This document shows positions 7,646 to 15,500 of a stretch of 64,000 nucleotides of DNA, one piece after another. Origin of the DNA: Chloracidobacterium sp. (GTDB lineage Bacteria > Acidobacteriota > Blastocatellia > Pyrinomonadales > Pyrinomonadaceae); the NCBI GenBank assembly GCA_016715795.1, contig JADJXP010000001.1, positions 558,001 through 622,000 on the forward strand. Direction: 5' to 3'. The translations under genes were made by a program, and so were the position numbers. The notes under the pieces were generated by a model. It was not told the origin of the DNA, searched no databases, and worked only from the letters and a program-made list of their open reading frames with translations. Positions within the stretch are counted from its first letter, which is position 1; each line of letters begins with the position of its first letter.

Positions 7646-8842
7646 ATGCTTGATGAGCAGAGAACACATCAGGCGGCCCAGTCGTGTTCGATGAACGAGC
7701 TGATCGGTTCCGCATTAGGCGATGACGAGCCAATGTCGTTGTTTGGCGAGTTGTGGCTCGAGGGCGAGATGGCATTGCTGTTTGGCGAGGTAGGCGTCGG
7801 CAAGAGCGTACTGGCGACGCAGATCGCCGAGTCGCTTGCGCGATCATGGCAGCTCGGACCGCTGGAGCGAACCGCGGGGCCGCGACGAGTGCTCTATGTC
7901 GATCTCGAGATGTCGCGAAAGCAGGTGCAGATGCGTTACAGCGATGATGGCAGGACGGACGGCAAATTGGGCGAACATTATGCATTTTCGGAAGACGTCA
8001 AATGGATATCGTTCGATCCGTATGAGGCGATGGCCGAGGCGAACGCCGAAGAAACGGCAAGATCGCTGTGCAGCGGCATCGAACGGGAGGTGCGAAAGCA
8101 CGATATCGACGTGGTCATCCTAGACAGCCTGACCGCTTTGAAGCGTTCGTATTACGGATCGACCGAACTGTCGCCCGTGATGCGTCGGCTGAGGCGACTC
8201 ATATCGGACTGTGACGTTTCGGTGCTTGTCATTGCGGACGTAGCTCGCGCCGACAGGCCGCGTGCACTCACATTGAACTGTCTGGGCGGGCTCCGGCTGG
8301 CGGCAAATATTGCGGACAGCATTTTTGCTCTGGGCCAGAGCGGCGAGGCTGCGGACGAACGCTATCTGAAGCACTTGCGCTCCCGTTCGACGGACATCAT
8401 CTTTAATTCGGCGCATCTGCCGACGTTTGCGTTGATCAAGGACGAGAGAGCATTTCTCGGCTTTGAATTTATTCAATACGAGAACGAACGCACATTAATG
8501 ACCGATATCCGGCTTGAGGCCGAAGACGAGTTGACCGTCAGAATATACAGGGAAATAAAGGAGAAAGGCCGTTCGATTCGCGATGTTGCCGAAGAGGTCG
8601 GGAAGTCAAAATCGACGGTCCACAGACTCTATAAGTCGCTCGTCCCGCTTCCCGGCCAGGAAGGCTATGAGGAAGCGGATGAGGCCGAGCAACGGTCAAG
8701 CTCCTCCGCCGACGGGGAACCCAAAACAGGCTTACCGCCGCTCAGTCAGAGCGGTGCGAATGGCCATGATAACGGCATCGGCGTAGAGGCGCGAACCGGC
8801 CCGGTCGGGATGGCCGACGGCCGCGACCGAGCACCGCCGTGA
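7646..8842 (+). CDS. RecA-fold (AAA_25/RepA-like) ATPase with C-terminal helix-turn-helix
   Basis: 398 residues. Walker A GEVGVGKS at 47-54, Walker B VVILDS near 155 and a conserved LEMS strand-turn follow the plasmid RepA/AAA_25 layout, a RecA-like hexameric ATPase. After the ATPase core a short segment RIYREIKEKGRSIRDVAEEVGKSKSTVHRLYKSL (about residues 290-323) reads as a helix-turn-helix. The tail is Ser/Gly-rich and its final 37 codons overlap the 3' end of the convergent SGNH gene, so the natural C-terminus may be shorter. Starts at 7646 or 7691 are possible; neither has a strong ribosome-binding site. Function unknown; similar proteins serve plasmid replication, DNA repair or regulation. 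Confidence 0.65.
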   Translation: MLDEQRTHQAAQSCSMNELIGSALGDDEPMSLFGELWLEGEMALLFGEVGVGKSVLATQIAESLARSWQLGPLERTAGPRRVLYVDLEMSRKQVQMRYSDDGRTDGKLGEHYAFSEDVKWISFDPYEAMAEANAEETARSLCSGIEREVRKHDIDVVILDSLTALKRSYYGSTELSPVMRRLRRLISDCDVSVLVIADVARADRPRALTLNCLGGLRLAANIADSIFALGQSGEAADERYLKHLRSRSTDIIFNSAHLPTFALIKDERAFLGFEFIQYENERTLMTDIRLEAEDELTVRIYREIKEKGRSIRDVAEEVGKSKSTVHRLYKSLVPLPGQEGYEEADEAEQRSSSSADGEPKTGLPPLSQSGANGHDNGIGVEARTGPVGMADGRDRAPP

Positions 8843-9841
8843 TGAGTAATCGAGGCCCGTCGAGCGTTTTAGCTCGTCAAATGCGACCTTGCAATCGGCC
8901 TTGCGCTCGAGAAAGAGCGGATCGGTCACGGTGCCGTCGGCACGCATTCGGAACAGCTTTGTGTCCGGAGCCTCGACCGAATGCTCCTCGGTGAGCGGCG
9001 AAGCGACGAAGACACCCTGCGTGCGGCCGGCTTTTGCGTTGAGGTCATCGACCGCAAGGCGAAGACTGCGGTCGGATCCCGTCATCCACAGCCGCGAGCG
9101 CGTTACGGCCTTCTTGAAGAGCCGGTTGAAGAGCAGCGGCCGCATCAGGCCGTTGTTTGCAAGCGACTGGAGAGCTCCCGGAGCATTTAGCGTTTCGAGC
9201 CAGCCGTTAAAGACCTTTCCTTTTGACGAACGCGGGCTGATCATCGGAAAGTAGCCGACGAGGACGATCAAGGCGTCGGGATTATTTGCCGAGATGTGTT
9301 CGAGCAGTTCACCGACACGCTTTCGGCAAACTTCCTCGATGAGCGGCGGCAGCTTCTTGTTGTCGCCGAAAGGGTCGAGCACGCCCTCGACCGAGATATC
9401 GGTGATCCCTGCGGAGAGGATAACCATATCGGCGCCGCGCGCTCGGCCCGCCTCGCGATATTCGGCCGATGCGGTCTCAACCTGCTTGAACATGCTCGGC
9501 GTCGAGACATTGACCTCGCCTTTGTAATAGTGGTTCTCGTCCTTGCCGGCGCGACGGTATTTCTCGGCCTCCTTGGCATCAAAACGGACCGTCGCTCCGG
9601 AATGGGCCTTCACCTTGAGCTTGACGTCGCGCGGCGAACCAAAGGCATCGCGCCGCAGCCATTCGGCCGTAAGGCTGTAGATCTTGTCCTCCTCCACGAG
9701 GCCCTGGCCCCAGATGAGCGAATCGCCGACAACAAGCAGGTGATAAGGTTCGCCGTCGGCAGCCAGCACATTTCGAGCCGGAATGGCGGCGAGCGATGCG
9801 GCAAATGCCTTAAGGAAATTGCGGCGGTCGAGGTGAAGCAT
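8732..9841 (-). CDS. SGNH/GDSL-like hydrolase with twin-arginine-type leader
   Basis: About 369 residues. The N-terminus DRRNFLKAFAASLAAIPARNVLA is a Tat-like leader. Block I is VVGDSLIWGQG with the nucleophile Ser; SAGITDIS matches the block with the conserved Gly/Asp, and the C-terminal AVGHPDRAGSRLYADA holds the catalytic His with its GHP-x2-G context. Enzymes of this fold are esterases, lipases or acyl-transferases; substrate unknown. It is the last gene of a three-gene unit with a ceramidase-like membrane protein and a paralogue (10650-11750). I used the ATG at 9841 in place of the TTG at 9844. The last 111 bp overlap the convergent ATPase gene. Confidence 0.75.
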   Translation of the reverse strand: MLHLDRRNFLKAFAASLAAIPARNVLAADGEPYHLLVVGDSLIWGQGLVEEDKIYSLTAEWLRRDAFGSPRDVKLKVKAHSGATVRFDAKEAEKYRRAGKDENHYYKGEVNVSTPSMFKQVETASAEYREAGRARGADMVILSAGITDISVEGVLDPFGDNKKLPPLIEEVCRKRVGELLEHISANNPDALIVLVGYFPMISPRSSKGKVFNGWLETLNAPGALQSLANNGLMRPLLFNRLFKKAVTRSRLWMTGSDRSLRLAVDDLNAKAGRTQGVFVASPLTEEHSVEAPDTKLFRMRADGTVTDPLFLERKADCKVAFDELKRSTGLDYSSRRCSVAAVGHPDRAGSRLYADAVIMAIRTALTERR

Positions 9842-9848
9842 CAAAAAG

Positions 9849-9882
9849 TAGCTATTAGCTTATAGCTGTTAGCCATTAGCTG
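9849..9882. repeat. TAGCTATTAGC-type palindromic repeat
   Basis: Reads tagctattagcttatagc and continues with tgttagccattagctg, alternating near-copies of TAGCTATTAGC. The same family recurs at 28783-28856. It supplies the last codons (GCT AAT GGC) and the TAA stop of the ceramidase-like gene and fills the gap to the SGNH gene. Confidence 0.65.
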
Positions 9883-10645
9883 TTTTTCTGAGCCGAAGGG
9901 CCATTAGGATCGACAGGCAGCCGATGGCTGCCAGCAGGTGCTTGATCGTATGGCCGCTGATGACGCCGCCAACGGCATTAAATATCACACTGTCCCACAG
10001 CTCTGCGAGCTTGGCCAGGCCATACCAGATGGCACCGGCGAAGATCAGCCATCCGTGCGAATACATCGGCCGGAATAGCAGCAGCAGCACAGGCACTACC
10101 AAAAGAGGCATCATCTGGACCCAATAGTAGAAACGCAGGTCCTGGAATTGGTCCCAATAGAATACGCTGCCGGCCCCGATAACAATTGCGGGAACCAGCA
10201 GCACGCGGAGCCGAGGGCTGATGTATTCGCCGAGCAAGGCGACAAACATACCCATAAATCCGACCGTCAACGTCAGGCGGTCCCACACGAGCGTTGCGTC
10301 GGCCGGGGCCCAGTGATAATAGGCGGAGGCGACGCCGACCGAGGCGATGCCTGAGAACATAACGATCCAGGCGGCCTGCATCGGGCCCGCGTGTCTTTTG
10401 AAGAGCGTGATAAGGCCGGCGATGCCGACGAGCAGAAAGCCGAGATTTGACGCCACATCGCCGAAGTTAGGAATGCCGATGAGCGGCCGCTTGTCGGCGA
10501 AATTGTGATACTCCTGATACTGGCCAAACGGCGGCCAGATGATAAGCAGCGTCGCCAACGAGCCAAAGACGATGGCAGCGATCACGGCATGCCGCCAGCC
10601 AAATGCTGTCGGCCCCGGCGAGGTCGCTTGGGGCGGATCATTCAT
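9869..10645 (-). CDS. Alkaline ceramidase-like (CREST superfamily) membrane protein
   Basis: 258 residues with about seven membrane helices. The pattern YHNFADKRPLIGIPNFGDVASNLGFLLVG, then SAYYHWAPADATLVWDRLT, and near the end HTIKHLLAAIG, matches the CREST/alkaline ceramidase family in which His and Ser/Asp residues bind a catalytic zinc. Bacterial members are annotated as phytoceramidase-like and would hydrolyse an amide or ester lipid bond in the membrane; the true substrate is unknown. It starts 4 bp after the upstream SGNH gene stops and is followed by the second SGNH gene, so the three are probably cotranscribed. Its final codons are contributed by a palindromic repeat. Confidence 0.75.
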   Translation of the reverse strand: MNDPPQATSPGPTAFGWRHAVIAAIVFGSLATLLIIWPPFGQYQEYHNFADKRPLIGIPNFGDVASNLGFLLVGIAGLITLFKRHAGPMQAAWIVMFSGIASVGVASAYYHWAPADATLVWDRLTLTVGFMGMFVALLGEYISPRLRVLLVPAIVIGAGSVFYWDQFQDLRFYYWVQMMPLLVVPVLLLLFRPMYSHGWLIFAGAIWYGLAKLAELWDSVIFNAVGGVISGHTIKHLLAAIGCLSILMALRLRKTANG

Positions 10646-10649
10646 TGCG

Positions 10650-11750
10650 TCAGTAGATAGACTTTAGCTTATCCTCTATCGCCTCGGCAAAGGCACGCGA
10701 GCCCTCGACATTCGGGTGGGCGGCGGACGATAGTTCACACATTCGCAGGGAAAAGCGTCCGTAGTGCTGAAATTTCAGTTCAGAGAATACGCGGGCACAG
10801 CCGACGAGCCGTTCCTCATAGGTCTCGTCATTCGGCCGCTGGTCCATACCGACTTCCCAGAGCAGAGAATCCTTCGTTCCGTAGCTCCGGTCTGCGGTTA
10901 TCGGTGACGGGACAAAGAGCACTCGAGGCTTGTCAAAACGTGCATTGGCCCGATCGATGGCGCCGCGTGCCTCGCGCTCGTACTCACGCATCCAAAGCGC
11001 TGATCGCTTGGCGAGCTTGCGCCTTAACGGCCTGAAAATCTGTCGCGTGACAACATTTGTAAAGATGCCCTGCAGCGAGCGCGGATAGCTCACGATCCTA
11101 AGGAAATACGGCGGTATCTTCTTGAGTTTTGCCTTGCGCGAGGCGACCGGGAAATAGCCGACGACGACGATGCGGGCTCGTGGAAAGGTGGCCGCAATGT
11201 GTTCTAGAATTCCCTGCAATGCCTCGCCGCAATACTGCTTGATGTCCCGGCCGAGGCGCTTTTCCGATACGAACGGATTGATGATATTCCCGACCAGCAC
11301 ATCCGTGATGCAGCCTGACATCATGACGAGGTCAACATCGTCGCCGCTCGCGTATTCGCGCCGCGCATCATCGATCTGCATCCGAATGCTCGGCTGCGAG
11401 ATGTTTGCCTCGGGATAGCGGTAGATAGTGATGTCATCGCCGGCCTTCTGCATGGCAGCGAGTTCGTCGGCGTGCAGATTGAGACGCGCGCCGCCGTGGG
11501 CCTTGACCTTGAGGTTGACCTTGCGAGGTGATCCGGAGGAATCATTCTCAAGCCATTCTTTTACGAGGGTGTAGGATTTGTGCTCGGGCTTGAGGCCCTG
11601 CCCCGCAATATGCGAATCGCCGACCACCAGCATGTTGAGCTCGGCCGGGGCCTGGCCGACGGCGGCCCGGACGAAAAGCAAGCTGACCGCCGCAAATAAT
11701 GCGGCACTCAGCCTTCGACAGGCGGACGATCTTGTCTCTTGAACCAACAT
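10650..11750 (-). CDS. SGNH/GDSL-like hydrolase, paralogue of the gene at 8732-9841
   Basis: 366 residues with a cleavable signal peptide (hydrophobic stretch AALFAAVSLLFVRAAVGQA). Block I is VVGDSHIAGQG, then MSGCITDVL, and the C-terminal SSAAHPNVEGSRAFAEAI with the catalytic His. The shared segments (SGSPRKVNLKVKAHGGARLN against FGSPRDVKLKVKAHSGATVR) show it arose by duplication with the gene two places downstream. It leads the SGNH/ceramidase-like/SGNH unit and is probably exported by Sec whereas its paralogue has a Tat-like leader. Substrate unknown; lipid or glycan ester work is plausible given the membrane lipid-hydrolase neighbour. Confidence 0.75.
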   Translation of the reverse strand: MLVQETRSSACRRLSAALFAAVSLLFVRAAVGQAPAELNMLVVGDSHIAGQGLKPEHKSYTLVKEWLENDSSGSPRKVNLKVKAHGGARLNLHADELAAMQKAGDDITIYRYPEANISQPSIRMQIDDARREYASGDDVDLVMMSGCITDVLVGNIINPFVSEKRLGRDIKQYCGEALQGILEHIAATFPRARIVVVGYFPVASRKAKLKKIPPYFLRIVSYPRSLQGIFTNVVTRQIFRPLRRKLAKRSALWMREYEREARGAIDRANARFDKPRVLFVPSPITADRSYGTKDSLLWEVGMDQRPNDETYEERLVGCARVFSELKFQHYGRFSLRMCELSSAAHPNVEGSRAFAEAIEDKLKSIY

Positions 11751-12007
11751 CTTATGCGGGGAGGAACAGATGCCCCATTTTAGTTGCTGGCGCAGCGAGA
11801 AAGCAACGGCCTCGCCAGAAAAAAGCCGTCGTCGTCGATTGCATCTGTCGGCCGGCCTGTGTTACTTTCGTCAAACTATGAAGCTTGCCCTCCGCTAATT
11901 AATCCACCGCAATTCATGCTCTGATTCGTCGAAGTGCGCCTTTACGAAACGGGGCGTCTCTGGACACATTTTTGTGTGTCGCTCTATTACTATTAAGGTG
12001 AAACGAC
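11751..12007. other. Divergent intergenic region without a gene
   Basis: This interval separates the SGNH unit and the MATE gene. No reading frame, RNA fold or strong repeat stands out. A purine-rich ttaaggtgaaacgac just before 12008 acts as the ribosome-binding region of the MATE gene. Promoters for both sides must lie here but none is convincing by eye. Confidence 0.5.
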
Positions 12008-13426
12008 ATGTCTATCGAAACGCCGCCGACGCTGGCGGCTGACAATTCAATTCGCTCGATCCTCAGAGAAGCTCTGTGGGGCTCGACGCGTGATTTTACT
12101 CAAGGCAGTCTCGGTGCGGCGATCGTCATTCTGGCGGTGCCGATGATCATCGAGATGTTTGCCGAGAGCCTGTTTGCAGTGGTTGACATATTTTTCGTCT
12201 CGCATCTGGGTGCGAATGCGGTCGCGGTCGTCGGCATTACCGAATCGATGATGTATCTCATCTATTCGGTCGCGATCGGCATAAGCATCGGAGCGACGGC
12301 GACCGTTGCGCGTCGAATCGGCGAAAAGGATCCCGACGGTGCGGCACGTGCCGCCGCGCATTCGATCTATCTCGGCGTGGCGGCATCGATAGTGCTCGGG
12401 GCGATCGGTGCGATCTTCGCGCCGGACATTCTGGCGGCAATGGGAGCAGACGAGCCGACCATTGCCGAGGGCGTCAATTTTACCCGAATCATGCTCGGCG
12501 GCAACGTCGTCGTGATGATGCTGTTTCTGCTCAACGCGATCTTTCGCGGCGCCGGCGACGCAGCCGTGGCGATGCGCGTGCTGTGGATGGCAAACATTCT
12601 GAATATGGTCCTTGCGCCGTGTTTTATCTTTGGCGTCTGGATCTTTCCGGAGATGGGCGTCACGGGTGCCGCTGTCGGCACGGTCATCGGCCGCGGCGTC
12701 GGTGCGGCCGTAGCCGCGTACACGCTGTTCTTTGGCAATCGGCGAGTAACGATACGAGGCGAGCACTGGACGTTTGACAGTTCGCTGCTATGGAAACTCG
12801 CTCGGGTCTCAGGCCCGGCCATCTTTCAGTTCTTTGTCCAGACCGCAAGCTGGATCGGGCTGATCCGCGTGATTACGGGCTTTGGGATGATCGCGCTTGC
12901 CGGCTATCAGATCGGCATTCGCGTGGTGATCTTTGCGCTGCTGCCATCGCTCGGTTTGGCAAACGCGGCCGCGACGCTCGTCGGCCAAAATCTCGGTGCC
13001 GGCAAGCCCGAACGCGCCGAAAAGGCCGTCTGGACGGCCGCCCGTTACAACGCCGTCGTCCAAACCTCGATCGGTATCGCTTTTGTGATATTCGCACCGC
13101 AGATCGCAGGCATCTTTACACAGGAGCCTGAGGTGCTGGCGTTTGCGAGCGATGCATTACGCGTGATCGCATATGGTTTCTTCTTCTACGCGATCGGCAT
13201 GGTGCTCGAAACGGCATTCAACGGCGCCGGCGACACCTGGACGCCGACGTATATTGCGTTGGGCGTTTTCTGGTGCTTCGAGATACCGCTGGCGTATTAC
13301 CTGTCGTATCGAGCAGGCCTCGGCCCGCACGGCGTGTTTTGGTCGATAACGATCGCGTTTTCGGTCCTGGCAGTCGTCGCGGCATTGCTGTTCCGCCGCG
13401 GCAAGTGGAAGCTGAAGGAAGTATAG
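12008..13426 (+). CDS. MATE family multidrug/cation efflux transporter
   Basis: 472 residues with about twelve membrane helices in two homologous halves. The family pattern is clear: LAVPMIIEMFAESLFAVVDIFFVSHLG at the start of half one, VGITESMMYLIYSVAIGISIGATATVARRIGEKD, and in half two SGPAIFQFFVQTASWIGLIRVITGFG with LVGQNLGAGKPERAEKAVW. MATE proteins export drugs or other organic cations in exchange for H+ or Na+. Length is normal. The gene stands alone; a palindromic repeat begins 7 bp after its stop and separates it from aat. Substrate cannot be told from sequence. Confidence 0.92.
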   Translation: MSIETPPTLAADNSIRSILREALWGSTRDFTQGSLGAAIVILAVPMIIEMFAESLFAVVDIFFVSHLGANAVAVVGITESMMYLIYSVAIGISIGATATVARRIGEKDPDGAARAAAHSIYLGVAASIVLGAIGAIFAPDILAAMGADEPTIAEGVNFTRIMLGGNVVVMMLFLLNAIFRGAGDAAVAMRVLWMANILNMVLAPCFIFGVWIFPEMGVTGAAVGTVIGRGVGAAVAAYTLFFGNRRVTIRGEHWTFDSSLLWKLARVSGPAIFQFFVQTASWIGLIRVITGFGMIALAGYQIGIRVVIFALLPSLGLANAAATLVGQNLGAGKPERAEKAVWTAARYNAVVQTSIGIAFVIFAPQIAGIFTQEPEVLAFASDALRVIAYGFFFYAIGMVLETAFNGAGDTWTPTYIALGVFWCFEIPLAYYLSYRAGLGPHGVFWSITIAFSVLAVVAALLFRRGKWKLKEV

Positions 13427-13433
13427 GAAGTGT

Positions 13434-13524
13434 AACCGCAGAGACGCAGAGACACAGAGTAAGCGAAAAGAGATTAATCCTATTGTGTTCTTGGTCATCT
13501 CTGCGTCTTTGTGTCTCTGCGGTA
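13434..13524. repeat. CCGCAGAGACGCAGAG-type palindromic repeat
   Basis: Left arm aaccgcagagacgcagagac and right arm gtgtctctgcggt are inverted copies built from the repeating word cagagacg/cacagag. The element fills nearly the whole gap between the MATE gene and aat, ending 9 bp before the aat ATG. Related copies with the words acacagag and acacatag occur at 38821-38847 and 40470-40531. Confidence 0.75.
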
Positions 13525-13533
13525 AAATTCCCT

Positions 13534-14223
13534 ATGGTCTTCCCGAATCCACTCACGCACGATTACGCCGAGTGGGTCGAGATCGGCGAGTATCTCTACA
13601 GCTCTCGTGATGTCGTCGCTTACGGCACGCCGCTGACGACTGAGAATGTTCGCGAGGCTTACCTGAAAGGCATTTTCCCGTGGTACACCGAGGGCCTGCC
13701 GCTGCCGTGGCATTGCCCCGAACGGCGGGCGATATTGGAGTTCAGGGAACTGCACGTTCCGCGAAGTTTGCTGCAAGCGAGGCGAAAGGGCGAGTTTACG
13801 TTCACTATCGACAAGGCGTTTGCCGATGTGATGCGCGAATGCTCGTTGGCCTATCGCCCCGGCCAGGGCGGCACGTGGATCACTGCGGATTTCGAGCGCG
13901 TTTACGGCCAACTGCACCGTGAAGGCATGGCCCACAGCGTCGAGGCGTGGGACGTCGACGGCGATCTCGCCGGCGGCCTCTACGGCATCGACGCGGGCGG
14001 CGTCTTTTGCGGCGAATCGATGTTCTATAAGCAGCCAAACGCCTCAAAACTCGCCCTGCTCCACCTCATCGACCACCTAGCCGCACGCGGCTCGACCTGG
14101 CTCGATTGCCAGGTGATGACACCGCATATGAAAGCCCTCGGGGCTAAGGAGATCAAGCGGAAGACTTTCCTAAAACGTTTATCCGAATCGCACCTTGCGG
14201 CTGCCAGTTTGTTTTCGGAATAA
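13534..14223 (+). CDS. aat: Leucyl/phenylalanyl-tRNA--protein transferase
   Basis: 229 residues. Transfers Leu or Phe from tRNA to proteins with N-terminal Lys or Arg, marking them for ClpAP. Family landmarks are FPWYTEGLPLPWHCPERRAILE, RPGQGGTWITADFERVYGQLHREGMAHSVEAWD, LAGGLYGIDAGGVFCGESMF and the C-terminal STWLDCQVMTPHMKALGAKEI. The start ATG at 13534 gives the normal N-terminus; a longer open frame to 13273 runs through the MATE gene and a repeat and is not real. The stop codon lies in the next palindromic repeat. clpA and an ATE/BPT-like transferase are at 34-37 kb, so the same chromosome holds several N-degron parts. Confidence 0.95.
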   Translation: MVFPNPLTHDYAEWVEIGEYLYSSRDVVAYGTPLTTENVREAYLKGIFPWYTEGLPLPWHCPERRAILEFRELHVPRSLLQARRKGEFTFTIDKAFADVMRECSLAYRPGQGGTWITADFERVYGQLHREGMAHSVEAWDVDGDLAGGLYGIDAGGVFCGESMFYKQPNASKLALLHLIDHLAARGSTWLDCQVMTPHMKALGAKEIKRKTFLKRLSESHLAAASLFSE

Positions 14224-14295
14224 GTGATAAGGTATAAGGCAAAAGTGCGAAGTTCGACCTTATAACTTGTCCCTTCTCACTTATCCCTTATTCCG
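14216..14295. repeat. GGAATAAGTGATAAGG-type palindromic repeat
   Basis: Left arm cggaataagtgataagg and right arm cacttatcccttattccg are inverted copies; the inside holds further degenerate copies (gtataagg, acttgtccc). It begins at the last aat codons, supplies the aat TAA stop (14221-14223) and ends 5 bp before the next ATG. A second copy of the same family lies at 38426-38498. Confidence 0.75.
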
Positions 14296-14300
14296 AAGTT

Positions 14301-15425
14301 ATGAACTTTCTGATCTACGGAGCAAACGGTTACACCGGCGAACTGATCGTTCGCTACGCGGCCAAGCGTGGTTTGAAACCGATCCTTGCCGGCCGCAATG
14401 CGATCGCGGTCGAGGCGTTGGCTAAGAAGCATCATCTCGAGTACCGCGTGTTTTCGCTTAACGAGACCGACCGGTTGGATGCGGCATTGCAGGAGGTCGA
14501 GATGGTGCTGCACTGCGCGGGGCCGTTCTCGTTGACCTCGCGGCCGATGGTCGAGGCGTGTATTCGCAACAAGAAACATTACACCGACATCACCGGCGAG
14601 ATTGCCGTTTTCGAGGCGTGTGCGGCCATGGGCAAAAAGGCCGAGGACGCGGGCGTGATGCTGATGCCGGGCGTTGGGTTTGACGTGGTTCCAAGCGACT
14701 GTCTCGCGAAGCATTTGAAAGATCGTCTGCCGACTGCGACACATCTGTCGCTCGCATTCTACGGCATGGGCCGCATCTCACACGGCACGCAGGCGACGAT
14801 GACGATGAATGTCGGCAAGGGCGGCGCCATCCGCAAAGACGGCAAGATCACGAGCGTCCCCGCCGCGTGGAAGACTCGCGAGATCGACTTTGGCGACGGT
14901 GTCAGTAGCCCGAGTGTCAGTAGCCCGCACGTAAGTAAGGGCTCAAGCGACGTTAGCATTCCACATGCGGTTAATGGCCCAAGAGTCGTAAAGACCGCCG
15001 TCACCATCCCGTGGGGCGACGTAGCGACAGCTTACTATTCCACCGGCATCCCAAACATCGAGGTCTTCACCGTCGTCCCGAAGCCTCAGCTCAAGATGCT
15101 AAAGCTCAGCCGCTACCTCGGCTGGCTCCTCGCGTCAAAGCCCGTCAATAACTACCTCCAAAAACAGATCCCGCCCGGCGGCCCCACCGACGAGGAACGC
15201 GCCAAGGGCCGCACCCTAATGTGGGGCGAAGCCTCAGACCTAAACGGCAACCGCGTCCAATCCCACCAACAAGGCCCCGAAGGCTACACCCTAACCGCCC
15301 TCGCCGCCCTCAACATCGCCGAAAAGATACTCGCCGGCAACTTCACCCCCGGCTATCAAACCCCGGCAAAAGTCTACGGTGCGGACGTGGTACTAGAAAT
15401 TGAAGGAGTTACGCGACAGGATTGA
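14301..15425 (+). CDS. Saccharopine dehydrogenase-like NAD(P)-dependent reductase (trans-acting enoyl reductase type)
   Basis: 374 residues. The N-terminal Rossmann motif GANGYTGELIVRYAAKRG binds NAD(P), followed by LHCAGPFSLTSRPMVEACIRNKKHYTDITGE and MLMPGVGFDVVPSDCLAKHL, the typical pattern of this group (related to mycobacterial trans-acting enoyl reductase). The substrate is unknown; relatives act in lipid or lysine pathways. Between REIDFGDG and KTAVTIPWGD, residues about 199-228 are low-complexity (SSPSVSSPHVSKGSSDV) and are encoded by a tandemly repeated stretch that looks like an intergenic repeat family; see the separate repeat entry. The start lies 5 bp after another repeat and has no clear ribosome-binding site. 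Confidence 0.8.
   Translation: MNFLIYGANGYTGELIVRYAAKRGLKPILAGRNAIAVEALAKKHHLEYRVFSLNETDRLDAALQEVEMVLHCAGPFSLTSRPMVEACIRNKKHYTDITGEIAVFEACAAMGKKAEDAGVMLMPGVGFDVVPSDCLAKHLKDRLPTATHLSLAFYGMGRISHGTQATMTMNVGKGGAIRKDGKITSVPAAWKTREIDFGDGVSSPSVSSPHVSKGSSDVSIPHAVNGPRVVKTAVTIPWGDVATAYYSTGIPNIEVFTVVPKPQLKMLKLSRYLGWLLASKPVNNYLQKQIPPGGPTDEERAKGRTLMWGEASDLNGNRVQSHQQGPEGYTLTALAALNIAEKILAGNFTPGYQTPAKVYGADVVLEIEGVTRQD
14899..14983 (+). repeat. In-frame repeat inside the reductase gene
   Basis: Two tandem 15-mers, gtgtcagtagcccga (14899-14913) and gtgtcagtagcccgc (14914-14928), are followed by acgtaagtaagggct and less regular sequence. The segment codes for roughly 28 extra low-complexity residues in phase with the flanking enzyme frame. 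The look is that of a dispersed palindromic element that has entered a gene without breaking it. Confidence 0.55.
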
Positions 15426-15432
15426 CTGGAGC

Positions 15433-15452
15433 GGCAAGCATCCCTGCTTGCC
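15433..15452. repeat. Short perfect hairpin ggcaagca/tgcttgcc
   Basis: An 8-bp perfect stem with a 4-base loop lies between the convergent reductase and kinase genes. No T-run follows on either side, so it is a poor classical terminator, though it could stop or protect transcripts in this 75-bp convergent gap. Confidence 0.5.
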
Positions 15453-15500
15453 TGAGGCGAAGCCGAAGAGCTAACTTAAGACATCTACGGCGTTGATTCT

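Noticed and set aside
13273..13533. Long N-terminal extension of aat
   Set aside because: The extension is the MATE gene read in another frame plus a palindromic repeat; the family N-terminus begins at the ATG at 13534.
15433..15452. Terminator for the reductase or kinase gene
   Set aside because: The hairpin is perfect but no T-run follows in either direction, so I list it as a repeat hairpin only.
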